From Roseovarius sp. (GTDB taxonomy: Bacteria > Pseudomonadota > Alphaproteobacteria > Rhodobacterales > Rhodobacteraceae), in NCBI RefSeq assembly GCF_027019125.1, contig NZ_JALUXE010000024.1:62001-126000 (forward strand): a stretch of DNA of 64,000 bases. Direction: 5' to 3'. Below, piece after piece: positions 19,263 to 28,550 of the stretch. How positions within the stretch are numbered: position 1 is the stretch's first letter; the number at the start of each line of letters is the position of its first letter. Made by a program: the position numbers and the translations under genes. The notes under the pieces are model-generated. The model saw only the letters and a program-made list of their open reading frames with translations. It was not told the DNA's origin and made no database searches.

Positions 19263-19961
19263 TCACCGAATGTTAGGACGCACCGTGACTTTGTTGCGGC
19301 CCGTCACCGTGACATGCACCACTTCGCCGCTGCCCGCGTTGGACACGCGGATATCCTGCCCTATCTGGCCGGGCTCGAGCGCGACGCCCGCCGCCTCGAT
19401 CCGGATTCCGCCCAGAACGGTGACAATCGTGACCGGCCCGCCGTCCGTGACGTGCCAGTCATGGTCGAGATGCCGCGCCAAGAGCGGCTGACCGGCCCCG
19501 AGGTTGGTCTTGAGACGCCGGCCAATGGCCGTTTCCAGGGAAACGATCAGATCGCCACTTGCCCGCGCGCCAATCGGCGCCTCGCGCAGATGTGCGGCCT
19601 CAAGAATGGTGCCACGCGGCAGGCTCTCGGCCAGCACCAGTGCCGGGCGTTGCGGCTGATCCCAGGGGGCTCCCGGCACGCGCGGCGCGGCGGCACCGCC
19701 TTCGATGCGGATCACGCGGTGCCAGCTGCCCGGCCCGGCGCAGCTCACTTGCACAGCCTGCCAACCGCCCTGATGCGGGGTGACGTCGAGAGGTTCCGCG
19801 CAGGGCGGATAGGGGCGGTTGGCCGCAACGACAGGTGCGCCGCCCTGCCCGGCGTCGGCCAGCGCCTGCACGATCCGCGCCTGCACGGCCTGCCCATCGA
19901 GCGCCGCCACGTGTTGCGGCACGAGACAGAGCAGAAGCATGGCGACACTGCCCCGGATCAC
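19263..19961 (-). CDS. flgA: Flagellar P-ring assembly chaperone FlgA
   Basis: 232-aa periplasmic chaperone for FlgI polymerisation. It has a signal peptide (MIRGSVAMLLLCLVPQHVAA) and a C-terminal SAF-like domain with ESLPRGTILEAAHL and GRRLKTNLGAGQPLLARHL, then NAGSGEVVHVTVTG near the end. Length and layout fit FlgA. Its start overlaps the flgT stop by 4 nt, and flgM follows after 60 bp, an order (flgA then flgM) shared with gammaproteobacteria. Confidence 0.92.
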   Translation of the reverse strand: MIRGSVAMLLLCLVPQHVAALDGQAVQARIVQALADAGQGGAPVVAANRPYPPCAEPLDVTPHQGGWQAVQVSCAGPGSWHRVIRIEGGAAAPRVPGAPWDQPQRPALVLAESLPRGTILEAAHLREAPIGARASGDLIVSLETAIGRRLKTNLGAGQPLLARHLDHDWHVTDGGPVTIVTVLGGIRIEAAGVALEPGQIGQDIRVSNAGSGEVVHVTVTGRNKVTVRPNIR

Positions 19962-21046
19962 AGCCCCGCCTCGACGAAATAGACCCGCAACCCGTTGAAG
20001 CTGGCCGGGGTGCGCGTGGGATCAAGCGGGCGTAGCTTGGTACGGCGATTGTCGAGCGTGATCACTTCCAACAGGCCAAAGCCGTCATTGGGATCATCCA
20101 CGAAGGCAAGGCTCGCCCGCGTCAACCCATGCCGCCGCCCCAAGGGCACGCTCAGCCCGTCGGCACCCAGCGCCAGACGCGCCTCGGCGGGCTGACAGGC
20201 CAGACCGTCGAGCATGGCGCGCACCTCTTGCAGGAGACCGGCCGTCAGATCCGCCTCGGCGCGGCTGCGGTTTTGGCCGGTGGCATAGCCTGCGAACCCG
20301 CCGCGCGGCACTGCCGCCTCGCGCGCGAAGCGGCGCGTGACGCGGCTGCCGTCCTGACCGCTGAGGGACAGCTCCAGTGTCAGGCGCAGCACCTTGCCCT
20401 GCCGGTCCACGGTGATGCTCTGGCTCATGCGGTGGTCGCCCGGCGCGGGCAGCGATTGTCCGCGGGTCAGCGCGGTGTAATCCAGCGCCGTCGCCACAGG
20501 CGCGGCAGAAACGGGTGCGATACGTTCAAGATCGGTGTCAGGATGGGCGCGCAGCACCTCCATCAGATCGCGCGCCAGCCCCTGCGCCAGGGGTTCAGCC
20601 CAGGCGGAGGCCTCTGGTGTGACGCGGATTTGCGGCGGCGTGGCGCTGACGGTCATGCGCCGGCGCGCGGCACAAGCCCCGACCGGCATCGGCCCGACCT
20701 CGGCTGCCAGGCGCACGAGCCATTGCCCGTCCCGCAACTGGGCGGACAGAACACGATGGGTCAGAACGCGCCCGGTAGGCCGCAGGATGGTCAGATCGGC
20801 GGTGATCCGCCCCTTGTCCATCGCAGTATGGCCACGCAGGCTGGCACCACCGGCCAGCGCGGCGGAGACCAGCGCCTCGCCGATGGCACGGCGGCGCGCG
20901 GCGTCCTGATCGGCGGCAGAGGCGACATAGGCCCGCCCCTCGGCCTCAACCCATAGCGTTGCCTCTTTGGCCCCGACCGCCGCGCAAATGAGACTGCTCA
21001 ACAGGACCAGAAGCCAGAATTGCGGTCTGAAAACATGCCCCCACAT
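19958..21046 (-). CDS. flgT: Flagellar assembly protein FlgT
   Basis: 362-aa secreted protein with an N-terminal signal peptide (residues ~8-26). The first domain contains WVEAEGRAYVASAADQDAAR followed by RAIGEALVSAALAGGASL, the FlgT N-terminal module; middle and C-terminal beta-rich modules follow, ending in TPASFNGLRVYFVEAGL. In Vibrio FlgT builds the H ring around the basal body, and in R. sphaeroides it is needed for flagellar rotation. It is 3 bp from flgP upstream and overlaps flgA downstream, so the genes form one operon. Confidence 0.85.
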   Translation of the reverse strand: MWGHVFRPQFWLLVLLSSLICAAVGAKEATLWVEAEGRAYVASAADQDAARRRAIGEALVSAALAGGASLRGHTAMDKGRITADLTILRPTGRVLTHRVLSAQLRDGQWLVRLAAEVGPMPVGACAARRRMTVSATPPQIRVTPEASAWAEPLAQGLARDLMEVLRAHPDTDLERIAPVSAAPVATALDYTALTRGQSLPAPGDHRMSQSITVDRQGKVLRLTLELSLSGQDGSRVTRRFAREAAVPRGGFAGYATGQNRSRAEADLTAGLLQEVRAMLDGLACQPAEARLALGADGLSVPLGRRHGLTRASLAFVDDPNDGFGLLEVITLDNRRTKLRPLDPTRTPASFNGLRVYFVEAGL

Positions 21047-21049
21047 GAC

Positions 21050-21568
21050 CTATCCCCGCTGGCGCACGGCGCGCAGGATGTAACGGACCGTATCGGGATC
21101 CAGCGCCAGAACCACCTCAAAGGAGTCGTCGCCCTTGGGCGTGATCCGCAGCGTACGTGCGCCCCGGATCTCTCCGGCGACCACCGCGCGCACCGCGTCG
21201 CTGCGCAGCACCTGATCGTGCAGCGTGCTTTCGGAATTGATGCGGATACCGTGGATCTGCTCGGTCAGATCACGGATCGCCTCGAGTCGCGCGGCGCGGA
21301 TCGCCATCAGGCGGCGCTCGTTGATCGAGGCCCCCGGTTGGGTCGAGACCTGCGACAGGCCAAGCCCGGTGAATTGCACGATCTCGGGCGCGCTGACGGC
21401 GGCAGGCACGGGGAATCCTGACAGATCATCCCGCAGCTGGGCGACGGCCTCGGTTCGGGGGCTGGCATCAGCTGGCAGGGCATCCACCGCCCGGCCGGGC
21501 GACATGCAGGCACCAAGCGGCATCAGTGCCAAGGGCAGAAGGACGGGACGAAGCAATCTGGATAGCAT
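21050..21568 (-). CDS. flgP: Flagellar lipoprotein FlgP
   Basis: 172-aa lipoprotein. The lipobox LGAC puts the acylated cysteine at residue 21. The domain has RLMAIRAARLEAIRDLTEQI and GARTLRITPKGDDSFEVVL, matching the LPP20/FlgP family that forms outer-membrane-linked rings with FlgO/FlgT in Vibrio and Campylobacter. ATG 21568 has AGAGG 6 nt upstream and follows a sigma-54 promoter. First gene of the flgP-flgT-flgA-flgM run; divergent from flhA. Confidence 0.83.
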   Translation of the reverse strand: MLSRLLRPVLLPLALMPLGACMSPGRAVDALPADASPRTEAVAQLRDDLSGFPVPAAVSAPEIVQFTGLGLSQVSTQPGASINERRLMAIRAARLEAIRDLTEQIHGIRINSESTLHDQVLRSDAVRAVVAGEIRGARTLRITPKGDDSFEVVLALDPDTVRYILRAVRQRG

Positions 21569-21617
21569 GGGAACCTCTTTCGACGGGGCCGGACAGGCGC
21601 GGTTTTCAGCGCCAGAC

Positions 21618-21635
21618 CTGCAAGGCCCGTGCCAG
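21618..21635 (-). promoter_or_regulatory. Sigma-54 promoter of flgP operon
   Basis: Minus strand CTGGCACGGGCCTTGCAG: -24 GG at 21633-21632, exactly 10 bp, then -12 GC at 21621-21620. Near-perfect match to YTGGCACG-N4-TTGCW. Predicted start near 21608, about 40 nt before the flgP ATG. Confidence 0.88.
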
Positions 21636-21675
21636 CCCCGCGCCATGGATCGTCCCACGCCCTTACACCCGAAAA

Positions 21676-21692
21676 TTGGCACGCGATTTGCA
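21676..21692 (+). promoter_or_regulatory. Sigma-54 promoter of flhA operon
   Basis: TTGGCACGCGATTTGCA matches the -24/-12 consensus at every conserved position, with GG at 21678-21679 and GC at 21690-21691. Predicted start near 21703, 28 nt before flhA. It forms a back-to-back pair with the flgP promoter 41 bp away. Confidence 0.93.
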
Positions 21693-21730
21693 CCCATTCC
21701 CCTGATGCGACGCAACACAAGGGATACCCT

Positions 21731-23881
21731 ATGGCCGCGCTGAGCCGTGCCTCTTACCGCCCGCAACTCGGAGCTGGTCTGCTGCCTGTGGGCATCCTCG
21801 CCGTTGTGGCGATGATGGTGCTGCCGCTGCCCCTGGCGCTGCTCGACATTTTCTTTGTGTTCAACATCCTACTGTCGCTTCTGGTGCTGATGGTCGCGCT
21901 CTACAGCTATCGGCCTCTGGATTTCTCGTCCTTTCCCTCGGTGCTGCTGATTGCCACCGTGTTCCGCCTCGCGCTCAACGTGGCCTCGACCCGGATCGTG
22001 CTGACCTCGGGACACGAGGGCAGCGGTGCTGCTGGCAAGGTGATCGAAGCCTTCGGCAATTTCGTGATCGCGGGCAATTTCGCCGTGGGTCTGGTGGTCT
22101 TTGTCATCCTCGTCATCATCAACCTCATGGTCATCACCAAGGGCGCGGGTCGCGTGTCCGAGGTCTCGGCCCGCTTTACGCTCGATGCCATGCCGGGCAA
22201 GCAGATGGCGATTGACGCCGATCTCAACGCCGGGATCCTCACCCCTGAACAGGCCCGCGCCCGCCGCGCCGAAGTGGGCGAAGAGGCGGATTTCTACGGG
22301 GCCATGGATGGTGCCTCGAAATTCGTCAAAGGCGATGCCATCGCCGGTATCCTCATTCTTGCCGCCAACATTCTGGGCGGCATCGTCATTGGCACTTCGC
22401 AATACGGGCTCTCGCTGGGACAAGCGGCGGAAACCTATGTGCTTTTGTCCATCGGCGATGGTCTCGTGGCGCAGATCCCCTCGCTTTTGCTCTCCATCGC
22501 CACGGCGGTGATCGTGACGCGCGTGGCCTCGGCCAAGGACATGACCGGCCATATCGGAAGCCAGATCGGCATGCACCGGGCATGGCTGCCGGTGGCGGCG
22601 GTCATGGCCATCATCGGCCTTATTCCGGGCATGCCCAACCTGCTCTTTATCCTAGCGGCCATGGCGGCGGGCGGGGTGGCCTGGGCCACCCGCAAACAGC
22701 CCGCCCCCGGCGAAACCGCCGAAGCCCCAGCCCCTGGCCAAGCGCCGCGTCGGGCCGCCCTGCCGGCCCCTGGCGGCGCGGGTGCCAGCCAGCCGGGCGC
22801 GCGCCCCGACACCAGTGGCGCCATCACCGCCGAGGATGTCACGGATTATGCGCCCATCACCATCCAGATCGGCTTTGGCCTTATTCCTCTGATCGAAGAG
22901 GGCTCAGGCGGCGCGCTGGTCTCGCGCATCACCGGCATCCGACGCGAGGTCTCGACCGCGATGGGCTTTGTCATTCCCGGCGTGCGTATCCGCGACGATA
23001 TGGGTCTGCCGGCCAACAGCTATCGCATCCGCATCCGTCAGGCCATCGTGGCCGAAGACATGGCCTATCCCGACCGCAAGCTGGCGCTGCCCGGCGGCGG
23101 CACCACCCGCAAATTGCGCGGCATCGAGGTCAAGGACCCGTCCTTTGGCATGGATGCCGTGTGGATCCAGCCACATCAACAGACCGAGGCCGAAGCGGAT
23201 GATTACGTCGTGGTCGAACCCGCCTCTGTGGTCGCCACCCATCTGAGCCAGATGCTCTATGCCCATGCCGCCGACCTTCTGGGCGCGGATGACGTGCAGG
23301 GGCTCTTGGACAATCTCGAACGATCCGCCCCGACATTGGTGGAATCCGTGGTGCCGAAGCTGGTGCCGCTGCATGTGCTGACCGCCGTGTTGCGCGCGCT
23401 CTTGCGTGAGCGCATGCCGATTGCCGACCTGCCGCGCATTCTAGAGGATCTGGCGGGTATGTCCGCGCGCCTCAGTGAACCGCAGGACATGGCCGAGGCG
23501 CTTCGCCCGGCCCTCGCCCCGCAACTGCTCCAACAGATCGCGCCGCTCAAGGAAAGCCTGCATCTGATCACGCTTGCCCCCGATCTCGAAGACCTGCTGA
23601 CCCGCTCGCAGCACGACACCGCGGGGCTGATCGTGGAACAGGGGCTGACGCGCCAGATTCTTGGCCAATTGAACGAGGCGCAGGAAACGCTGGCCGGTCA
23701 GGGCCGCCAGGCGGTCGTGGTGGTTTCCGCCGCGCTACGGCGTGCCTTTGCTGCCTTTCTGCGCACCCATGGCGTCGATGCCATCGTGATGGCTGTCTCC
23801 GAACTGCCCGACAACCGCCGCGTCGAAATCGCGGCCTCCATTGGCGGTGCCAGACCCACCCCGCCCAAACCGTCCAACTGA
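21731..23881 (+). CDS. flhA: Flagellar export gate protein FlhA
   Basis: 716-aa core of the flagellar type III export gate in the inner membrane. The N-terminal ~320 residues hold about eight membrane helices, including YRPLDFSSFPSVLLIATVFR and the FHIPEP-type block GAMDGASKFVKGDAIAGILI. The C-terminal ~350 residues form the cytosolic nonamer ring domain that docks chaperone-substrate complexes. ATG 21731 has AAGGGAT 5 nt upstream. Larger upstream reading frame has no homology and overlaps the promoter. First gene of flhA-flhF-fliA. Confidence 0.97.
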   Translation: MAALSRASYRPQLGAGLLPVGILAVVAMMVLPLPLALLDIFFVFNILLSLLVLMVALYSYRPLDFSSFPSVLLIATVFRLALNVASTRIVLTSGHEGSGAAGKVIEAFGNFVIAGNFAVGLVVFVILVIINLMVITKGAGRVSEVSARFTLDAMPGKQMAIDADLNAGILTPEQARARRAEVGEEADFYGAMDGASKFVKGDAIAGILILAANILGGIVIGTSQYGLSLGQAAETYVLLSIGDGLVAQIPSLLLSIATAVIVTRVASAKDMTGHIGSQIGMHRAWLPVAAVMAIIGLIPGMPNLLFILAAMAAGGVAWATRKQPAPGETAEAPAPGQAPRRAALPAPGGAGASQPGARPDTSGAITAEDVTDYAPITIQIGFGLIPLIEEGSGGALVSRITGIRREVSTAMGFVIPGVRIRDDMGLPANSYRIRIRQAIVAEDMAYPDRKLALPGGGTTRKLRGIEVKDPSFGMDAVWIQPHQQTEAEADDYVVVEPASVVATHLSQMLYAHAADLLGADDVQGLLDNLERSAPTLVESVVPKLVPLHVLTAVLRALLRERMPIADLPRILEDLAGMSARLSEPQDMAEALRPALAPQLLQQIAPLKESLHLITLAPDLEDLLTRSQHDTAGLIVEQGLTRQILGQLNEAQETLAGQGRQAVVVVSAALRRAFAAFLRTHGVDAIVMAVSELPDNRRVEIAASIGGARPTPPKPSN

Positions 23882-23892
23882 GGATGTGACCG

Positions 23893-25056
23893 ATGAGCAC
23901 GATGACCTTTCGCGCACGAGACAGCGTAACCGCGTTGGAACAGGTGCAACGCCGCCTCGGACCGGACGCCCTGATCTTGTCCAATGACCTGGTCGACGGG
24001 CAGGTTGTGATCGTCGCCAGCAATGACTCTCCGGAAAGCATCCCGCACCCCGCGCCGCGTCTGCGGGCTGTGCCCACGTCTCAGCGCGTTGACGTGGTGG
24101 TGGATGATCCGATTGACCCGATCGTGCCGCCGGCACCGGCGCTGACGGCGCCTGCGGCGCGCCTGCCCAGCTTTCTGAATGCCCAGGCCCCGAACCCCTT
24201 TGATCGCATCCTGAGCGAGGCCAAGGTCGCCGCCCCTGCCCCCGAGACGCCCGAAGGTGATATTCCGGACATCCAGACGCCCGAGCCAGAGCCAGAGGCA
24301 GAGGTAGAGACAGAGACAGAAGCAGAGGCAGATCCTGCGGCTGAGGCTGAGCCAGAGCCAGAGGCAGAGACCGTGCCTGAAACACCGGCACCGAGCCTGC
24401 CTGATCCTCTGATCCTGCGCGACCGTCTCCTCTCGACGCCACGGATCGTCCTTGTCGGGCAGGTCGGTGCGGGCAAATCGCAGATCGCTCTGCAACTGGC
24501 CCTGATGCGCCTCACCCGCACACCGGGCGTCACAGTAGAATTCTGCTTTTGTGGCACCGGATCGCATGGTGACGGCGCCGTCTTGGCACAGAAATCGCAT
24601 CTGCTGGGTATGACAACCCTGTTTGACACACCCGATACCCTCGCCGCGCCCAAGCCGGGCACGATCCAGATCGTCGTAATCTCGGGGCGGGGCAGCGACG
24701 GCGCAACATTGGCCGAATCCGCACTGAGCCTGCCAGAGGCCCGCGCCGCGCTGGTCGTGCCCGGCGGCCTGCGCCCCGAGCGCATCGCCGCACTTCAGCA
24801 CCGTTGGGCAGAGCGGACCATATCCGCGATCCTGTCGGGCTGCGAGGACATGCCCGACGCCACCACAGATGTGGCGGCGTTGCGGTCTGTGGGTCTCGTG
24901 CCGCTCTGGTGCGCGTCAAACGACCGGCTGGTCGATGGGTTGCGCGTCATCGAGGACGACACCGCGACCGAAGCCGCGACCGTCGATGACCAAACCGACC
25001 TGTCACAGCCCACGCTCTTTCGCCACCACGGCCCCGATGCGGAGTCCCGGTCATGA
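23893..25056 (+). CDS. flhF: FlhF-like protein with degenerate GTPase motifs
   Basis: 387 aa, placed between flhA and fliA as flhF is in polar flagellates. The N-terminal B-domain signature FRARDSVTALEQVQRRLGPD (residues 6-25) is clear. An acidic low-complexity linker (residues ~126-165) follows, and a P-loop GQVGAGKS lies at 189-196. The rest of the SRP-type GTPase is eroded: the DTAG and TKLDE motifs cannot be found. FlhF normally recruits the first basal-body parts to the pole. Here a GTP-dependent cycle is doubtful. Coupled to fliA by a 4-nt overlap. Confidence 0.78.
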   Translation: MSTMTFRARDSVTALEQVQRRLGPDALILSNDLVDGQVVIVASNDSPESIPHPAPRLRAVPTSQRVDVVVDDPIDPIVPPAPALTAPAARLPSFLNAQAPNPFDRILSEAKVAAPAPETPEGDIPDIQTPEPEPEAEVETETEAEADPAAEAEPEPEAETVPETPAPSLPDPLILRDRLLSTPRIVLVGQVGAGKSQIALQLALMRLTRTPGVTVEFCFCGTGSHGDGAVLAQKSHLLGMTTLFDTPDTLAAPKPGTIQIVVISGRGSDGATLAESALSLPEARAALVVPGGLRPERIAALQHRWAERTISAILSGCEDMPDATTDVAALRSVGLVPLWCASNDRLVDGLRVIEDDTATEAATVDDQTDLSQPTLFRHHGPDAESRS

Positions 25057-25781
25057 TTGCCCCCCAAGCCTATGCCGAACAACAGCCCAACCCGGCCCGT
25101 CTGGTCGAACAGCACATGCCGCTGGTGCAACGGCTGGCCTGGCATTTTCATGGTCGCGTTGGCCGTTTCATCGAAATCGACGATCTGTTGCAGGCGGGCT
25201 ATCTGGGTCTGATCGACGCCTCACAGCGCTATTCGGTCTGTGACGGGGTCAGCTTTGCAGCTTATGCAGCGATCCGCATTCGCGGTTCGATCATCGACCA
25301 TCTGCGCCGCAATTCGAACCTATGCCGCAACTCGATCACCATGCGCCAGAAAATCGAGGCCACCCGCCGCAAGCTGTCGCAGCAGCTGGGGCGCGAACCC
25401 GAAGTGCCGGAACTGGCCAAATCGCTCGAGCTTACGACCGAAGAATTCCAGGATTGGGAGAGCCGCTTTCAGACCAATCAGCTTCAGTCGCTCGACGAGG
25501 TTTATACCGACCACTCGCTGCTGTTCAGCGATCATGGCACTTCGCCAGAGGATGAGGTGGAACATATCCAGCTCAAGGCGCTGCTGCAAAGCGCGCTGGA
25601 AGAGCTGCCAGAGCGCTCGGCGCTGGTGCTGCAACTCTACTATGTCGAAGAGCTCAACGTCTACGAGATCGCGGCCATCCTCGATGTCACGACCGGGCGT
25701 GTGTCGCAGATCAAGAAGGCGGCCATCGGACAATTGCGCGACCTGATGCAGGCAAGGCTGCATCACGACGCGGCGGAGTGA
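25053..25781 (+). CDS. fliA: Flagellar sigma factor FliA (sigma-28)
   Basis: 242-aa sigma factor of the sigma-28 group. Region 2 is clear (LVEQHMPLVQRLAWHF, DLLQAGYLGLIDASQRY, SFAAYAAIRIRGSIIDHLR), as are region 3 and region 4 (LPERSALVLQLYYVEELNVY then VTTGRVSQIKK). It directs RNA polymerase to late flagellar genes. The flagellin gene carries a fitting promoter, and flgM encodes its inhibitor. FliA is absent from the CtrA-governed flagella of most alphaproteobacteria and is a marker of fla1-type systems. It is under the flhA sigma-54 promoter unless it has an internal promoter I did not find. Confidence 0.95.
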   Translation: MIAPQAYAEQQPNPARLVEQHMPLVQRLAWHFHGRVGRFIEIDDLLQAGYLGLIDASQRYSVCDGVSFAAYAAIRIRGSIIDHLRRNSNLCRNSITMRQKIEATRRKLSQQLGREPEVPELAKSLELTTEEFQDWESRFQTNQLQSLDEVYTDHSLLFSDHGTSPEDEVEHIQLKALLQSALEELPERSALVLQLYYVEELNVYEIAAILDVTTGRVSQIKKAAIGQLRDLMQARLHHDAAE

Positions 25782-25801
25782 TCCATCAGGATGCGCGCGC
25801 G

Positions 25802-26812
25802 TCAGCTTGCCAGGGGAAATTCTGCCTCGGGTGCGGCCTCGGGCCAGAGCGCAAGCGCCCGCCGGGTTTGCCAGACGCCTAGGGTTTCGGCCAGCGCCGG
25901 ATAAGCCTGGCCAGCATAGCCGGCCGCTGCCAGAGCGGCATGAACCTCGACCCGTCGCTCCGGGGACAGGCGCGCGATGATCTCTGGACAGGGATAGAGG
26001 CTCTCGATTGGCGTGCCATTGGCAAGGATCAGCGCGTGACGATCCAGCAACAGGTGATGGTAGGCGATCCGACCAGACGGATGCGCAACGCGCACCCCTG
26101 GCAAGCCCACAAAACCCAGTGCAGGACCAAGGCAGGGCGGCGCATCCCTATCCGGCTCCGGGACCGGCAACGGGAGATGATGCAACGGCGACAGCTTGAG
26201 CGGGCGCATGGGATGCCCAGCGCCCAGCGCGCCCACTTCAAAGCGGACGGGGGCCACGGAATTGGAGGTGAGCGGATCAAGATCGACCTCGCTCACGCCC
26301 GTCCAGATCACCACCCGCTCTGCGCCAGAGGCATCCAGGACCCGATCGCCCACGTCCAGTGTCTGCACCTTTCGCGCGCCCGTCGGGGTCAGGATTTCGG
26401 TGCCCGCGACCAGACCCAGTGGGCCGCCTGCATCGCAGCGATAGCCAATGGGGGCCAGATCGACGATCAGCGCCACCATGTTCGGCGCATAGGGCGCTCC
26501 TTGGGGGTAAACATAATAGATCTCGCCGGTATCTTCCTGCCGCAACAGGAGCAGATCATGGGCCTCGCCCTCAGGCTCGATGACATCGAGCAGGGGCATG
26601 CCGGGCTGGATATGGCCGGATCCGAGCACGATGCAGGATGCGCCGCGGAGCGTCACGCGCGTTCCCACCTCGAGCAGGAAACCATCCACCGATAGCGCAC
26701 CTTCGCGCAACTCTCCGAGATCATCGCGCAGAACCGCCTCGCGCGCGCAGGTCGGGCATTCCGCAAGAGGCTCGCCGCCGAGTACCTGATAGACCACGTG
26801 CCACTCAGCCAT
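25802..26812 (-). CDS. Hint-domain protein lacking the nucleophilic cysteine
   Basis: 336 aa. The first ~130 residues are unrecognised, with a CPTC pair at 19-22. A Hint (hedgehog/intein, Hint_2-like) domain runs from about 135 to 275: GTEILTPTGARKVQTLDVGD, later SPLHHLPLP and HLLLDRHALILANG. The family's nucleophile is normally a Cys at the domain start (CFxPGT); here the matching residues are GLVAGT, so autoprocessing seems lost. Start ATG 26812 has AAAGG 8 nt upstream. It follows fliD with a 53-bp gap and is convergent with fliA, so it is probably transcribed with motAB-fliD. Function unknown. Confidence 0.7.
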   Translation of the reverse strand: MAEWHVVYQVLGGEPLAECPTCAREAVLRDDLGELREGALSVDGFLLEVGTRVTLRGASCIVLGSGHIQPGMPLLDVIEPEGEAHDLLLLRQEDTGEIYYVYPQGAPYAPNMVALIVDLAPIGYRCDAGGPLGLVAGTEILTPTGARKVQTLDVGDRVLDASGAERVVIWTGVSEVDLDPLTSNSVAPVRFEVGALGAGHPMRPLKLSPLHHLPLPVPEPDRDAPPCLGPALGFVGLPGVRVAHPSGRIAYHHLLLDRHALILANGTPIESLYPCPEIIARLSPERRVEVHAALAAAGYAGQAYPALAETLGVWQTRRALALWPEAAPEAEFPLAS

Positions 26813-26865
26813 GCCGCGTGCCTTTCCCCAAAGCCGTCCCGCATCGCGCTGCGCAGTTTTGCGGA

Positions 26866-28491
26866 TCACCGATCCGCATTCCACCCATCCACGAGGTTGG
26901 TCAGGTAATCGCCGGTCGAATTGAGCTGCGTCACGATCATTTCCATCTGCGTGAACTGGCTGAGATAGCGCGTGCGCACCTCTTCGGATCGCCCGTCCAG
27001 CACCTCGAGGGCGGCGGTCTCGGTGGCAATCGACTTGCCCAGCGCGTCCTCGCGCTGCGCCAGCGCGCTGCCGTCGGCCAGAACGCCCGACAGAAAGGTT
27101 TGCAGGCTGCTGACCATGCTGGGTTGAAAATTGATCTCTGCCTGCTCGGTCGTGGCCCCGACGGTCAGCGACAGACCGCGCATCGGCCCCGAAGGGACGC
27201 GGTAGGTCCAATCGCCATTCGCTTGTGCCGAACCGAACAATGCCACGCCGTCAAGCGTGGCCGCGCCGGTTGCGGCATCGCGCACCAGCGCATAGCGCCC
27301 CGCCGTGGCAGCGGCACCCGGGGTTCCGGTGATCTGCACATCCTTGCCCACCAGATCGTCACGGATCAGCGGATCGAGCAACCCCGGATTGGCGCCCAGC
27401 GCCCTGGAAAAGCGGTCAGCGTCGAGCGCGAGGCTTCCGTCGCGTTCGGTGCGAATTCCGATGTCCGACAGATGCACGCCCTGCACGCCAAACCCGCGCG
27501 AGAGCACGGATTGCATGCCACGCAACACACCATCGGCCAGACTGTCGCCCGCCAGATCGCCCGCCACGCCGCCTTCGCCAAAGCCGCGTGCGGTCAGTGA
27601 CTTCACAAGGGTCTGGGTGGCATTGATGATGTCCACAAAGCTCTGCATGACCTCCAGCGCGCCCTCGACATTGGCCCGGCCCGAGAGGGTGGCATCGGTC
27701 AGGGTCTGCGCCGTGATGTTGAGGGTCACACCCGGCAAGAGATCGTCGATCTGGTTGCTGGACCGGGTGACGGCAATGCCGTTGAGGCTAAGCTTGGCGT
27801 CCTGCCCACCCTGGACCTGAATGGCACCGGGATCGGTGCTGATGTCGAACTGCGCCATGCGCGGATCGGCATCCGCCGCCACGCTGAGGCGCAGCTCGTT
27901 CTGCGAGCCCGTTTCGGAAATGACGCCCAACGAAAAGGTGCCGTCGCCGAGGTCGATCACCCGCGCCGACAGCCCCTCGATGCTGCTGAGCGCCTCGGCC
28001 ATATCGGCAAGGGTGCTGCCGGGTTGAAAGGTGATGGTCTGCGCCGTCCGTTCCCCGGCGCTGAACACCGGCGGCACATCCTCGGACCACGAACCAAAGG
28101 ACACCGTCAGCGCGCCCGCGCCAATCTCGGCCTCGGCCTCGGAGAAACCGACATAGCTGAGAACCTGTGACTGCGCGAGTTGCGACACACCGATGCGCGC
28201 GCTGCGCAGGTCCACCGCGCCCGGATCGCTGACCGTTACGGCAACAGCGCTGTTGTCGCTGCTCAGACTGCGGGACGAGAGGCCGCGCATGAGGTCCAGC
28301 GCGTCGCCCATCTGTTCGGCCTGCCCGCGCAGTCGGTCATAGCCCGACAGGCGCACCTCGGCCCGGTCGATCCGCTCGGCGACGAGCGCCCGCCGGGGCG
28401 CAATCTCGGCCTGCGTCAGCGAGTCGGCCAGTTCCGTGATATTGATCCCTGTGCCGCCGCGATTGAGCGCGACCAAAATCTCGTTTTCCAT
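26866..28491 (-). CDS. fliD: Flagellar filament cap protein FliD
   Basis: 541-aa HAP2 cap. The N-terminal block GTGINITELADSLTQAEIAP with a following coiled-coil region and the C-terminal helical region (MEMIVTQLNSTGDYLTNLVD) match the FliD_N and FliD_C domains; the middle is variable as usual. It promotes flagellin folding at the filament tip. It lies 59 bp after motB and before the Hint gene on the same strand. Confidence 0.9.
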   Translation of the reverse strand: MENEILVALNRGGTGINITELADSLTQAEIAPRRALVAERIDRAEVRLSGYDRLRGQAEQMGDALDLMRGLSSRSLSSDNSAVAVTVSDPGAVDLRSARIGVSQLAQSQVLSYVGFSEAEAEIGAGALTVSFGSWSEDVPPVFSAGERTAQTITFQPGSTLADMAEALSSIEGLSARVIDLGDGTFSLGVISETGSQNELRLSVAADADPRMAQFDISTDPGAIQVQGGQDAKLSLNGIAVTRSSNQIDDLLPGVTLNITAQTLTDATLSGRANVEGALEVMQSFVDIINATQTLVKSLTARGFGEGGVAGDLAGDSLADGVLRGMQSVLSRGFGVQGVHLSDIGIRTERDGSLALDADRFSRALGANPGLLDPLIRDDLVGKDVQITGTPGAAATAGRYALVRDAATGAATLDGVALFGSAQANGDWTYRVPSGPMRGLSLTVGATTEQAEINFQPSMVSSLQTFLSGVLADGSALAQREDALGKSIATETAALEVLDGRSEEVRTRYLSQFTQMEMIVTQLNSTGDYLTNLVDGWNADR

Positions 28492-28550
28492 GATAAGCCC
28501 TCTCTGCCCCTGACAACGGCACGCGGCGCAGGGCTGTTAGGCCCCATCCC

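Noticed and set aside
24280..24385. Repetitive GAGCCAGAGGCAGAG-type DNA in flhF
   Set aside because: It encodes an acidic Glu/Pro linker; not a CRISPR or mobile repeat.
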